Source of the DNA: JASTVH01 sp042862465
Lineage (GTDB): Bacteria; Pseudomonadota; Gammaproteobacteria; Pseudomonadales; Oleiphilaceae
Direction: 5' to 3'
Assembly: GCA_042862465.1 (NCBI GenBank)
Contig: JASTVH010000007.1
Span: 124,001-188,000 of the forward strand
DNA: 64,000 nucleotides
Shown here piece by piece: positions 9,763-17,856 of this stretch; position 1 is the first letter of the stretch, and each line of letters begins with the position of its first letter. Made by a program: the position numbers and the translations under genes. The notes beneath the pieces are model-generated. The model worked only from the letters and a program-made list of their open reading frames with translations. It ran no database searches and was not told the origin of the DNA.

Positions 9763-10048
9763 ATGCCGGAGCGACTTTTTTGCGTTCCGGCCATTCACGC
9801 GCTACAAAGGCGCGCCTGCTGGCGAGAACCAACAAGGACAGACGCCTTTCCGATACGGGCCTTCCAGGCTGGCCCGGGGCGCCGTATGCGCCCTGGTTAC
9901 TGTCCGGTTTTCCCGGTGCCCCGTGCGTAAAGCGGGCACTTCCAATTGCGGATTTTACGAATACTGCCGTTTTCGGACTTTATCTATGCTGCTGTCGAAA
10001 TGGTAATGCGCTCTTCATCCAATCGCTGTAAGGAGCAGGATCATCAGC
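9763..10048. other. Intergenic region between parC promoter and small membrane gene
   Basis: Together with 9636-9733 this gap is about 410 nt. Apart from the parC promoter I see no convincing gene. Short frames on the plus strand lack start signals and family-like sequence. A ribosome binding site AAGGAG (10030-10035) belongs to the next gene. Confidence 0.5.
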
Positions 10049-10276
10049 ATGAGTAATCAACGCCACCCCGGCCTTCGTGCTGCTGCCAGAGCCCTTTTCC
10101 ATGGTGTTCTAGTCTTTGGCATGATGATGCTGGTGGACTTTTCCATCAGTGGCACCCTGGAGGCTTACCAGTGGTACCTTTGGGCCGCACTGATCGTAAC
10201 CCTGTTCCTCATTCCCCGCTACCGGCACCAGGACATACAGCAATCCCCGCCTCTCGACCAGCAACACCAACCGTAG
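10049..10276 (+). CDS. Small membrane protein, unknown function
   Basis: A 75-aa protein with an excellent ribosome binding site (AAGGAG about 13 nt before the ATG). It has two hydrophobic segments, about residues 17-35 (FHGVLVFGMMMLVDFSI) and 41-54 (WYLWAALIVTLFLI), and a polar Gln-rich tail after YRHQD. No family is recognised. It converges with the minus-strand gene ending at 10299 and appears monocistronic. The strong start signal and hydrophobic pattern favour a real gene over a chance frame. Confidence 0.6.
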   Translation: MSNQRHPGLRAAARALFHGVLVFGMMMLVDFSISGTLEAYQWYLWAALIVTLFLIPRYRHQDIQQSPPLDQQHQP

Positions 10277-10298
10277 TTTTCCCCTTTTCCAGCGAGAC

Positions 10299-10844
10299 TC
10301 AGCGCGCCAGATTGCGTAGCCGGAAGCGAATGCGCAGGACCCCGGGCTGCGTATCCACTTTATCGAGGATAGCCCGGGCCATGTTGTGCTGGGCCTGGTC
10401 CGGCCGGAAATGCCAGATGGGGTGGCGGCTGAGCCACAACCGCAGGCCCTGGGTCAGGGCAATCCGCAAAGGCTGCAGAGGAAAGCCCAGCTGTGCCACC
10501 TCCAGCGTGTCGATCTTGAGCTTTTCGATATAGAAACCGCCGGATTGCCGTTCGTAATTCAGGCGGCCCCGCAAGTGGGTCGAACCGGGAACGGCAAGCC
10601 GCTCGCCCAGCCCCACCCGTAATTTCAGGGAGAGCGTGGCGCGATTGCCGGGAAGCAGATGCAGCCGGGGATGGCTGAAGGTGACTCGCCAGAGGCCGAA
10701 GGAACCGGTCCAGGGCAGCTTCTGCTCCAGATGCCCTTCCAGCTCCTTTTCGGTCAGGGTGATGGTATAGGAAAGCCGACGGCTGACTCGCCGGAGCGTA
10801 TCATTCAGGAAACTCGACACATCCTGAAGCACATCGTTGTTCAT
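10299..10844 (-). CDS. DUF1439-like protein (YceB type) without lipobox
   Basis: A 181-aa protein. The segment after residue 25 (YTITLTEKELEGHLEQKLP) and the following beta-rich stretch (ATLSLKLRVGLG, then HLRGRLNYERQSGGFYIEKLKI) resemble the DUF1439 / YceB lipid-binding-like fold, in which helices are followed by long beta strands. YceB proteins are normally outer-membrane lipoproteins; here no signal peptide or lipobox is visible, and the start overlaps the upstream gene by 4 nt (10841-10844), leaving no room for one nearby. Third gene of a tight three-gene operon with two small membrane proteins. Family assignment is tentative. Confidence 0.6.
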   Translation of the reverse strand: MNNDVLQDVSSFLNDTLRRVSRRLSYTITLTEKELEGHLEQKLPWTGSFGLWRVTFSHPRLHLLPGNRATLSLKLRVGLGERLAVPGSTHLRGRLNYERQSGGFYIEKLKIDTLEVAQLGFPLQPLRIALTQGLRLWLSRHPIWHFRPDQAQHNMARAILDKVDTQPGVLRIRFRLRNLAR

Positions 10845-11215
10845 CGTGGCACTCCGTCGTTCGCATCCCCACGCGACTGCAGTGGATCGCTCGCAAACAG
10901 GGCCAGATAGTCGGCCTCACGACGAAATCCCGTCCAGGCGACAACGATCAGGGCAATCACCAACAGCAGGCAGGTCAACACAACCAGAGGAAGAATCAGG
11001 GCCATGGCCCACAGCAGGTCGTCAGGCAGGGCGTTCGTTTCCAGGGCCTTAGCCACCCATAAAGGATCCACCAGCCAGGGCGCGCGAAACCACAGCCAAC
11101 CACCGAATCCGAAAACCAGCAGAATCAGAGCCACCGCAATGCGCGGCCACAGATTCAGCATCCGGGCACGGCGCCTGAGTTCAGGGGGTACTGCCTCGGG
11201 CTCCAGTGCCCTCAT
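10841..11215 (-). CDS. Membrane protein with two transmembrane segments, unknown function
   Basis: A 124-aa protein. A basic N-terminus (PPELRRRARML) is followed by transmembrane segment 1 (about 23-43, IAVALILLVFGFGGWLWF) and segment 2 (about 69-93, WAMALILPLVVLTCLLLVIA), then an acidic tail. No family recognised. It overlaps the neighbours by 4 nt on both sides (ATGA-type at 11212-11215 and 10841-10844), so the three genes are almost certainly co-transcribed and translationally coupled. Confidence 0.65.
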   Translation of the reverse strand: MRALEPEAVPPELRRRARMLNLWPRIAVALILLVFGFGGWLWFRAPWLVDPLWVAKALETNALPDDLLWAMALILPLVVLTCLLLVIALIVVAWTGFRREADYLALFASDPLQSRGDANDGVPR

Positions 11216-11403
11216 ACCCGGCCAGGCGTCACTGCGGCAACGGCCTCCATCTGCGACAGGGTCTGTTTTGGGGCATCAGCCGAGACCGCATGGGAGCTCC
11301 AGGAAGAGCGGATCAGGGCATTCAGGCCGACAAGAACAAGTAGAGTGCTCAGCAGGATCAGCACGAGCGATTTCAACGATCGCTTACGCGACGATGTTTC
11401 CAT
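11212..11403 (-). CDS. Small single-pass membrane protein, first gene of three-gene operon
   Basis: A 63-aa protein (METSSRKRSLKSLV...) with one hydrophobic segment, about residues 12-28, and a basic N-terminus, so probably an N-in anchor with a short periplasmic tail. An in-frame ATG 15 nt upstream and another start at 11430 are possible; none has a good ribosome binding site. The stop overlaps the next gene by 4 nt. No family recognised; support is mainly the operon structure. Confidence 0.5.
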   Translation of the reverse strand: METSSRKRSLKSLVLILLSTLLVLVGLNALIRSSWSSHAVSADAPKQTLSQMEAVAAVTPGRV

Positions 11404-11487
11404 GAACAATGCAACCATGACGATATACAATCGCCATTTTTATCAACAGCACCCGGGCCTGTCCAGTCTCTCATCCGGTCAATTGCG

Positions 11488-11530
11488 ACAGCCTCCGCAT
11501 TCCACGCGGTACGCGCGATGCGGAGGCTGT
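11488..11530. terminator. 13-bp perfect hairpin between yceI and the small membrane operon
   Basis: ACAGCCTCCGCAT (11488-11500) and ATGCGGAGGCTGT (11518-11530) are exact inverted repeats with a 17-nt loop. It lies just past the yceI stop (11541, minus strand). There is no U-tract, so it may end or protect the yceI mRNA rather than act as a classic intrinsic terminator. Confidence 0.5.
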
Positions 11531-11540
11531 GCTGGGGCTA

Positions 11541-12128
11541 CTACTGGCGCACGCCCTCCATGGACAGGATAATGTCCACCGTTTTGGCTGTGGGCCCCAG
11601 GTCCTTGGTAATACCGAAGTCCGCCAGTTTCAGGGTTGTCATGCCCTTGAACCCCATGCGGTAGCCGCCCCAGGGATCGGCGCCATGGCCGACCTGTTCC
11701 ATGTCCAACACCACTTCACGGGTCACCCCCCGCAGGGTGAAGTCGCCGGTCACCCTGGCCTTGCCATCGCCCGTCATGTCGATTGACGTGCTCTTGAAGG
11801 TGGCCGTGGGGTATTCATCCACATAGAGGAAATCATCGCTGCGCAGATGCTTGTCACGCTCGGCGTGGTTGCTCTCGACACTCGCGGTCTGGATCGTGAC
11901 CTCCACCGAAGACTGTTCCGGCGAATCCGCGTCGTAGGTGAACTGGCCATCAAAGTCCGTAAACTCACCATAGAGCTGGGAGAACCCCAGATGACTGATC
12001 CGGAATATGATGAACTGATGCTGCCCCTTGGTATCGAAGGCGTAGGTACCACTGGGGTTCTCGGCCAGCGCCAGGCTGGACACAAGCAGCAGCATGGCGG
12101 CAACTGGATAGAGCGCACGTCGCAACAT
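11541..12128 (-). CDS. YceI-family periplasmic protein
   Basis: A 195-aa protein with a signal peptide (cleavage expected after ALA at about residue 22) and the YceI lipocalin-like domain: YAFDTKGQHQFIIFRISHLG, DFDGQF, ATFKST, and VTGDFTLRGVTREVVLDM. YceI-type proteins bind polyisoprenoid or amphipathic lipids in the periplasm. It lies 43 nt downstream of a cytochrome b561 gene on the same strand, the usual yceJ-yceI pairing, which suggests an electron-transfer or quinone-related role. The function of the pair is not established. Confidence 0.92.
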   Translation of the reverse strand: MLRRALYPVAAMLLLVSSLALAENPSGTYAFDTKGQHQFIIFRISHLGFSQLYGEFTDFDGQFTYDADSPEQSSVEVTIQTASVESNHAERDKHLRSDDFLYVDEYPTATFKSTSIDMTGDGKARVTGDFTLRGVTREVVLDMEQVGHGADPWGGYRMGFKGMTTLKLADFGITKDLGPTAKTVDIILSMEGVRQ

Positions 12129-12171
12129 AAATAGTCTCCTTATTTCGGTTTTCCTGTGCTGGCAGCGTCGC

Positions 12172-12729
12172 TTACTTCGACGATCGCCCCAACATCCGCA
12201 TCAATGTACGGTCTTTATCGATAAAGTGATGTTTGAGCGCCGCCAGGGCATGGCCCCCGGCCAGGACAATCAGACTCCAGGCCACCCACTCATGCACCTC
12301 CCCGGCACTGTCTTCCATACCGTCGACCGGGCCGGTTGCCGCGGGCACTTCAAACCAGTTGAAAACAGCGATACCGCGCCCCTCTGCCGTCGACAACAGA
12401 TAGCCACTGGCAAACATGGCAAGCAACAGCAGATAGAGCACAGCGTGTGCGATAGGGGCCGCGACACGCTCGAAGGCGGAGTGCTCCACCATCGGTTCCG
12501 GCGGCCGGGAACAGGCGCGCACCACCAGGCGCAGGAGCACCAGCATTGCCAGCAGCAGCCCGATACTGCGATGCCAGTGAGGCAGCGCGTTGTACCAGGG
12601 GTGGTAGTAATCCAGTTCCACCATATAAAGCCCCGCAGCGAACAGAGCGACAACGGCGACTGCGGTCACCCAGTGCAGCGCTATCGGAATCACCCCGTAA
12701 CGATCAGGCCCGTTGAGCCAATGCATCAT
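12172..12729 (-). CDS. Cytochrome b561 (YceJ type)
   Basis: A 185-aa integral membrane dihaem cytochrome with four predicted helices. Candidate haem-ligand histidines are in PIALHWVTAV, LPHWHRSIG, AHAVLY and the last helix near GGHALAALKHHF. The family passes electrons between quinol and a periplasmic acceptor. First gene of a probable operon with yceI (gap 43 nt). Length is typical of b561. Confidence 0.92.
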   Translation of the reverse strand: MMHWLNGPDRYGVIPIALHWVTAVAVVALFAAGLYMVELDYYHPWYNALPHWHRSIGLLLAMLVLLRLVVRACSRPPEPMVEHSAFERVAAPIAHAVLYLLLLAMFASGYLLSTAEGRGIAVFNWFEVPAATGPVDGMEDSAGEVHEWVAWSLIVLAGGHALAALKHHFIDKDRTLMRMLGRSSK

Positions 12730-13246
12730 GATCTGTCCCTATTCAAACGCATCGAGAGTAGCCCTTGAAGCTTTCCAGCGATAATTGAATGATTTTCGGC
12801 TCATCATTGGCTTTTTTTATGGCATTGCCAAGCCACTCTGGCCCTGCCCGATCTGTTTTCATGAATTTTTTTGGTGTGAACGTCATCGTTGTCTAGTCTT
12901 AAGAGACCGGGATGCCCAAGCTTGCGGGAAGTACGGATTGGCGACAAATTTGGCTCAAGGTAGATTAGGAACCCAACTGGTAGTTGACCTATTCAACCCT
13001 GGAGTTATCGATGGAAACGGACATCGACGAAACAGTCGCCATCCCAAGCAACAACTGAACTCGAAGCATTTTGCGGATTGCAGCAGCGGGACGGTTTTTA
13101 CCGGATTTGGCAAAAAATCCGTAGCGTCCTACTAAAAGCTTTGGCATCCTCGGAAGCACTTTTGCAAGGGGAAAGGGACTAGTGTCCCGTTTTCCCGACA
13201 GGAGGACAGCGCGTCGCATTACAGGGCCGGCTGGCCCAGCGTCGTA
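12730..13246. other. About 520-nt gap upstream of the EAL gene, AT-richer, no gene supported
   Basis: The region between cytochrome b561 and the EAL gene is visibly less GC-rich than its surroundings. A 116-codon frame (12785-13135, plus) has no ribosome binding site and no recognisable protein character. Two hairpins are present: CGGATT...AATCCG (13102-13121) and the longer one at 13168-13196. It could hold a long regulated leader or a small RNA. Confidence 0.4.
13168..13196 (+). other. 12-bp hairpin in the leader of the EAL gene
   Basis: GGGGAAAGGGAC (13168-13179) pairs with GTCCC-G-TTTTCCC (13184-13196) around the tetraloop TAGT, with one bulged G and one G-U pair. It is about 50 nt before the ATG at 13247. 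No U-tract follows. It may be an RNA control element of the downstream gene; it does not resemble the GEMM c-di-GMP riboswitch core. Confidence 0.4.
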
Positions 13247-14581
13247 ATGACCTCCGTTGCGAGAGGTTCTCATGAGGCAGGTTCTGTTATCAGCATGATG
13301 TCGATAATGCCAAATTCCGGAGCGCCGATTTCCCCGGACTCGGAACTGGACGCACTCAGCCGTCATATCCGTGAAGAATCGGATGGTCGTGGCTGGGTCG
13401 CCCAATACCAGGGCTTAACGCTGCGTACGGCACTGCAGCCCATATTCAGCATTTCCCACAAGCGCACCATTGGCTATGAGGCGCTGATCCGGGCGTTCGA
13501 TCCGGACCAGGCGGCGGTACTCCCCGGGCAGCTGTTCCAACTGCCTCTCAACGAACCCGAGAATGTCCTGCTCGACCGGCTCTGCCGGTACCTTCACGTC
13601 CGCAATTTTTCCGGTCTCTCGGACGAGGTCAACTGGCTGTTTCTTAATGTTTCGCCTCAGGCCGTGGCCGGCGGCAAGCGCTATGATTCCTTCTTTGGCC
13701 AGCTACTGCGTAACACCGGTTTTCCGCCGCATCGGATCGTGGTGGAAATTGTCGAGCAACCCACCGACAACGCCGAACAGCTGCGCAACACCGTTGATTA
13801 CTACCGCTCATTGGGCTGCCTGACCGCCATCGACGATTTCGGTGCCGGCCATTCGAACTTCGAAAGGATCTGGAACCTGCGCCCGGATATCGTCAAGCTT
13901 GACCGCCAGATGCTGCTGCGGGCCACCGACGATACCCGCACCCGTCAGATCATCAAAGGCATTGTCACCCTGCTCCACCAATCCGGCTGCCTGGTGCTGC
14001 TGGAGGGCGTCGAGACCCGCGAACAGGCCCTGATCGCCGTGGATGCCGGCGTCGACTTTGTACAGGGTTTCTTCTTCCAGGTGCCCAGTCTGGCGCTGGA
14101 TGAAGTGGTCAACGCCGCCGCCGACTTCGAAAGCCTGCTGACCGACTACAAGCACAAGTCACGGCAGAAATTCGACCCGACGCAGAGTATCGCCGGCTTT
14201 TTCCAGCCTTACTTCGATCAGGCCGTGCAACGCCTCCGGGATGGCATGGATCCGACCCGGGCCTGCACCTCACTGCTTGATCACCATACCGTCTCACGCT
14301 GCTACCTGATCAGCGAGGAAGGCATTCAGCAGGGCGATACCCTGGTCTCTCCCGCCCTGAACGATCGCCTCGATCCGCGCTTCCGTCCACTGGAAAACAC
14401 CAGCGCCGCCGACTGGTATCGCCAGCATTACCTCCACCGGGCGCTGAGCCACCATGGCCAGTTGCAGATCACGCGGCCCTATCTCTCCGTGACCGGCGCC
14501 CACATGTGTGTCACCCTGTCGCGCTCATTCGAAACGCGGGATGGCATCTACGTGTTGTGCTGCGACATCTTCGCTAACTGA
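13247..14581 (+). CDS. EAL-domain c-di-GMP phosphodiesterase with C-terminal sensor-like domain
   Basis: A 444-aa soluble protein. The EAL domain (about 55-290) has the full set of catalytic motifs: YEALIR (residue 78 region), LNVSPQ, VEIVEQ, DDFGAGHSN, VKLDRQ, LLEGVE and QGFFF, so it should hydrolyse c-di-GMP. The C-terminal ~130 residues (from SRQKFDPT) contain a cache/GAF-like stretch with RCYLISEEGIQQGDTL and end in MCVTLSRSFETRDGIYVLCCDIF, a layout known from EAL proteins with C-terminal sensory domains. The start is uncertain: ATGs at 13247, 13295 and 13298 are in frame and none has a strong ribosome binding site. dusC follows by 24 nt. Confidence 0.88.
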   Translation: MTSVARGSHEAGSVISMMSIMPNSGAPISPDSELDALSRHIREESDGRGWVAQYQGLTLRTALQPIFSISHKRTIGYEALIRAFDPDQAAVLPGQLFQLPLNEPENVLLDRLCRYLHVRNFSGLSDEVNWLFLNVSPQAVAGGKRYDSFFGQLLRNTGFPPHRIVVEIVEQPTDNAEQLRNTVDYYRSLGCLTAIDDFGAGHSNFERIWNLRPDIVKLDRQMLLRATDDTRTRQIIKGIVTLLHQSGCLVLLEGVETREQALIAVDAGVDFVQGFFFQVPSLALDEVVNAAADFESLLTDYKHKSRQKFDPTQSIAGFFQPYFDQAVQRLRDGMDPTRACTSLLDHHTVSRCYLISEEGIQQGDTLVSPALNDRLDPRFRPLENTSAADWYRQHYLHRALSHHGQLQITRPYLSVTGAHMCVTLSRSFETRDGIYVLCCDIFAN

Positions 14582-14605
14582 CCTTCATCCACTGAACCAC
14601 AACCC

Positions 14606-15580
14606 ATGCGTCTATTCCTCGCCCCCATGGAAGGCCTGGTCGATCCGCCCATGCGTGAACTGATCACGGGCGTCGGTGGCGTCGACCACTGTGTCACCGA
14701 ATTCCTGCGAATCACCAACAGCCGCTTCCCGACCAAGGTGTACCGCCGCCTGGTGCCGGAAATGGCCAATGACTGGCGCACCGCTGCCGGTATTCCGGTC
14801 ACCCTGCAAATCCTCGGCAGCGATGCCGAACGCATGGCGGACAACGCCGCCCGGGCCGCCGAACTGGGCGCGCCGGCCGTGGATATCAACTTCGGCTGCC
14901 CGGCCAAGATCGTGAACCGCCACCGCGGCGGCGCGGCACTGCTGGAAGAGCCCGAACTGCTCTACCAGATCGTCAGCAGAATTCGTCGGGCACTGCCGGA
15001 AGCCACCCCGCTAAGCGCCAAGATGCGTCTGGGGCTGAACGACAAAACCCGTTCCGTGGAATGCGCCCAGGCATTGAGTCAGGCCGGCGCGGCGGAAATC
15101 ACCGTACATGCCCGCACCAAGACCGAGGGCTACCGACCACCGGCCTACTGGGAATACCTGCCGGCGATTCGTGAGGCGGTACCGGTGCCGATCATTGCCA
15201 ATGGGGAGGTCTGGACCGTGGAGGACTTCCACCGCTGCCGGCAGGTCAGCGGCTGCGAGGATGTGATGATCGGCCGTGGACTCATCGCCAAACCGGATCT
15301 CGCCCTCCAGATCCGCGACAGTCTCGCCGGTCGCCCAGTCAAACCCTGGACCTGGTCGCAGGTCAGCCCCCTGGTGTCGGAACTGTTCGAAAGCACCCTG
15401 GAGCAGGCCGGCCCCAGGCACGCCCCCGGCCGCCTGAAACAGTGGCTGACATTCCTGCGGCTAACCTATCCCGAAGCGCAACAGCTGTTTGTCCTGATCA
15501 AGAAAGAAAAGTCCGTGGCCTCCCTGCGCGCCCACCTGACTCCCGATCCTGCGACATCGCACCTGAAAGCAGCCGGCTAG
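14606..15580 (+). CDS. dusC: tRNA-dihydrouridine(16) synthase DusC
   Basis: FMN enzyme that reduces U16 of tRNAs. The 324-aa sequence starts MRLFLAPMEGLVDPPMRELI, a DusC-type N-terminus. The catalytic Cys98 lies in INFGCPAKIVNRHRGGAALL, followed by SAKMRLG, EITVHARTK and GEVW plus IGRGL of the TIM barrel. The C-terminal helical tRNA-binding part is complete. It follows the EAL gene closely (24 nt), so they may share a transcript, but no functional link is evident. Confidence 0.94.
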   Translation: MRLFLAPMEGLVDPPMRELITGVGGVDHCVTEFLRITNSRFPTKVYRRLVPEMANDWRTAAGIPVTLQILGSDAERMADNAARAAELGAPAVDINFGCPAKIVNRHRGGAALLEEPELLYQIVSRIRRALPEATPLSAKMRLGLNDKTRSVECAQALSQAGAAEITVHARTKTEGYRPPAYWEYLPAIREAVPVPIIANGEVWTVEDFHRCRQVSGCEDVMIGRGLIAKPDLALQIRDSLAGRPVKPWTWSQVSPLVSELFESTLEQAGPRHAPGRLKQWLTFLRLTYPEAQQLFVLIKKEKSVASLRAHLTPDPATSHLKAAG

Positions 15581-15657
15581 CCGGGGACAGGCGGTGCTGA
15601 CTTTCGCTGCAAACATGGTACATTAGGCGCGGTTCCCACCCACTGAATGGAGGCAGT

Positions 15658-16578
15658 TTGGCGACTATCCCCCCACAGTATCAGTACCGCCGTTTCCTGC
15701 ATCCGCGTTACTGGCCGACCTGGATTCTGGTGGGCACGTTGCGGCTGATTGCCTTTCTTCCCCACAACGGCAAACAGCGCCTGGGCACCTGGCTGGGCCT
15801 GCTAACCTACAAGCTGGCCGGCAAACGCCGTCATATCGCCGAAACCAATATCCGCGCCTGCTTCCCGGAGAAGACCCCCGAGGAACAGCGGGAACTGGTC
15901 AAGGACACCTTTATCGCAACCTCCAAGGGCTACGTGGAGTCCACCATCGCCTGGTGGGGCAACATCCAGCCTTACGTGGATCACCTGCAGGTGTATGGGC
16001 TGGAACATCTACGGGAGGCAGAGCGGCGCGGCAAGGGCGTCTTGCTGCTCGGCGGGCACTTCAGCATTCTCGATTTTGCCGGCCCTCTGGCCAACAGCGT
16101 CTTCAATTTCAATTACATGTTCCGGCCCAACAACAACCGGCTGTTTAACGCCATGATCGAGCGTGGACGGCTTAATTTCAGTGGCCACGCCTTCACTAAA
16201 AAGCAGCTGCACGACATGATTGCCTTTATGCAGGAAGGGCACGTGGTCTGGTACGGCTGTGACCAGGACTTCGGGCGCCGTAACAGCGTTTTCGCCCCCT
16301 TCTTCGGCATCCAGACGGCCACACTCACCACTCCCACCTGGATTGCCCGCAAATCAAACGCGACCGTGCTGCAGATCAGCCAGCTGCGCCACGAGGGCAA
16401 GACCTACAGCATTCACTTCTCCCCCATCTACGAGAGCTTCGCCGAGCTGGACGATGCGGCGGCCGCAGCCTTGATGAACCAGGAATTGGAACGGGTAATC
16501 AGGCTGGCGCCGGAGCAATATCTGTGGGTGCACCGGCGCTTCAAGACGCGGCCCGAAGGAGAGCCGAAGTTTTATTGA
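15658..16578 (+). CDS. lpxL: Lipid A biosynthesis lauroyl-type acyltransferase (LpxL/HtrB family)
   Basis: Inner-membrane acyltransferase that adds a secondary acyl chain to Kdo2-lipid IVA. The 306-aa protein has an N-terminal membrane anchor (about 18-35) and the HX4D catalytic motif HFSILD at residues 134-139, followed by MFRPNNNR and GHVVWYGCDQDFG, characteristic of LpxL/LpxM. It starts at TTG 15658 behind a good ribosome binding site (GGAGG 5 nt upstream); no better ATG exists. LpxL versus LpxM cannot be settled by eye. It converges with hemH. Confidence 0.9.
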   Translation: MATIPPQYQYRRFLHPRYWPTWILVGTLRLIAFLPHNGKQRLGTWLGLLTYKLAGKRRHIAETNIRACFPEKTPEEQRELVKDTFIATSKGYVESTIAWWGNIQPYVDHLQVYGLEHLREAERRGKGVLLLGGHFSILDFAGPLANSVFNFNYMFRPNNNRLFNAMIERGRLNFSGHAFTKKQLHDMIAFMQEGHVVWYGCDQDFGRRNSVFAPFFGIQTATLTTPTWIARKSNATVLQISQLRHEGKTYSIHFSPIYESFAELDDAAAAALMNQELERVIRLAPEQYLWVHRRFKTRPEGEPKFY

Positions 16579-16603
16579 CGTGGCAACACAAAGAGACGCT
16601 CTG

Positions 16604-17704
16604 CTACAGAGTGTTCAATACGGCTTCCTGAGCTTCTGCTCTTCCCTTCTGATGCTGCAGCGTTTCATCGCGATTGTCCGGTCGTGACCAACCGGACAGG
16701 TTGTCCAGCACCAGCTTCTCCAGCGCCTCGATGTGGGGCTCGGTGGCATTCAGGCAAGGGATGTAGCTGAACGTCTCGCCGCCGGCTTCCATGAAGTAGC
16801 CGCGATTTTCCTCGGCGATTTCCTCCAGGGTTTCCAGGCAATCCGCCGCGAAGCCCGGGCAGAAAGCATCCACCGACTTCACTCCCTCGCCAGGCAGGCT
16901 CTTGAGCGTCGCATCGGTATAGGGCTTGAGCCACTCCGCCTTGCCAAAGCGTGACTGGAACGTCGTCAGGTACTCGCCTTCCTTCAACTTCAGCCGCTCC
17001 GCCAGCAAGCGCGAGGTCTTGTGGCACTCGCAGTGGTAGGGATCGCCCTGCAGCAGAAACCGCTTGGGCAATCCATGGTAGGACAGCAGCAGTTTCTCGG
17101 CCCGCCCATGGGTCTGCCAGTGGGCTTCGATATGCTGAGCCATGGCTTCGATATAGGGCGGATAGTCATGGTAATGGCTGATGAAACGCAGGTCCGGTAT
17201 CCAGCGACGCTTGGTGAAATCCGCGGCGATGGCATCGAAGGTGGACCCGCCGGTGGAGCCGGAATATTGCGGATAAAGCGGCAACACCAGCAACTGACGA
17301 ACCCCTTGCTGCTGCAGGTTTTCCAGCGCATCGGCAATCGCCGGCTGGCCGTAGCGCATGGCCACTTCCACCACCAGGTCCTCCCCGTAGTGGGCCTTGA
17401 GGCGCTCACCCAGGGCGTCCCGCTGGGCCTGGGAATGAACCAGCAGTGGCGAGCCGGCCTCGGTCCAGACCTGTTTGTAGGCCGCGGCGGAGCGTTTGGG
17501 ACGCAATCGCAGGATGATGCCGTGCAGAATCAGCCGCCATACCAGTCTCGGGATTTCCACCACCCGCGGGTCGGCAAGGAACTGGGCGAGGTAACGCCGC
17601 AGCGCCGGCGCTGTTGGGGCCTCGGGGGTGCCGAGGTTGGTCAGAAGGACACCGATTCGGGCCGGTTGTCCGTGTTGGAACTGGGTCTGTCCCTTGTAAG
17701 CCAT
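16604..17704 (-). CDS. hemH: Ferrochelatase
   Basis: Inserts Fe2+ into protoporphyrin IX in the last step of haem synthesis. The 366-aa sequence shows LLTNLGTPEAPT at the N-terminus, the metal-binding His in LLSYHGLPKRF, the conserved CPGFAADCLETLEEI and the acidic region EENRGYFMEAGG. Length is normal for proteobacterial HemH, with a short extra tail after LSGWSRP. It is downstream of the deacetylase-family gene on the same strand with a 152-nt gap, so it may have its own promoter. Confidence 0.95.
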   Translation of the reverse strand: MAYKGQTQFQHGQPARIGVLLTNLGTPEAPTAPALRRYLAQFLADPRVVEIPRLVWRLILHGIILRLRPKRSAAAYKQVWTEAGSPLLVHSQAQRDALGERLKAHYGEDLVVEVAMRYGQPAIADALENLQQQGVRQLLVLPLYPQYSGSTGGSTFDAIAADFTKRRWIPDLRFISHYHDYPPYIEAMAQHIEAHWQTHGRAEKLLLSYHGLPKRFLLQGDPYHCECHKTSRLLAERLKLKEGEYLTTFQSRFGKAEWLKPYTDATLKSLPGEGVKSVDAFCPGFAADCLETLEEIAEENRGYFMEAGGETFSYIPCLNATEPHIEALEKLVLDNLSGWSRPDNRDETLQHQKGRAEAQEAVLNTL

Positions 17705-17856
17705 GAAAACTACGCACCTGTCGAAAGGAAGAGGGGCTCACCACAAAGCTGGCCATTTTCGATGCCCGGCCGGGCATCTTCAAGCGATTTCATCAGGTAC
17801 GACCAGGGCTGCCTTCAGGTTCACCGAAAATTCCGGGCGCCGGTCCGGCCTTCGAT

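Noticed and set aside
9753..10031. 92-codon plus-strand frame between parC and the small membrane gene
   Set aside because: Low-quality start, Arg/Ala/Pro-rich chance composition; overlaps the parC promoter.
12785..13135. 116-codon plus-strand frame in the gap before the EAL gene
   Set aside because: No ribosome binding site, no family-like sequence, and mixed hydrophobic/polar character typical of chance translation.
12900..13246. GEMM-type c-di-GMP riboswitch before the EAL gene
   Set aside because: The conserved GEMM core elements are not found; only generic hairpins are present.
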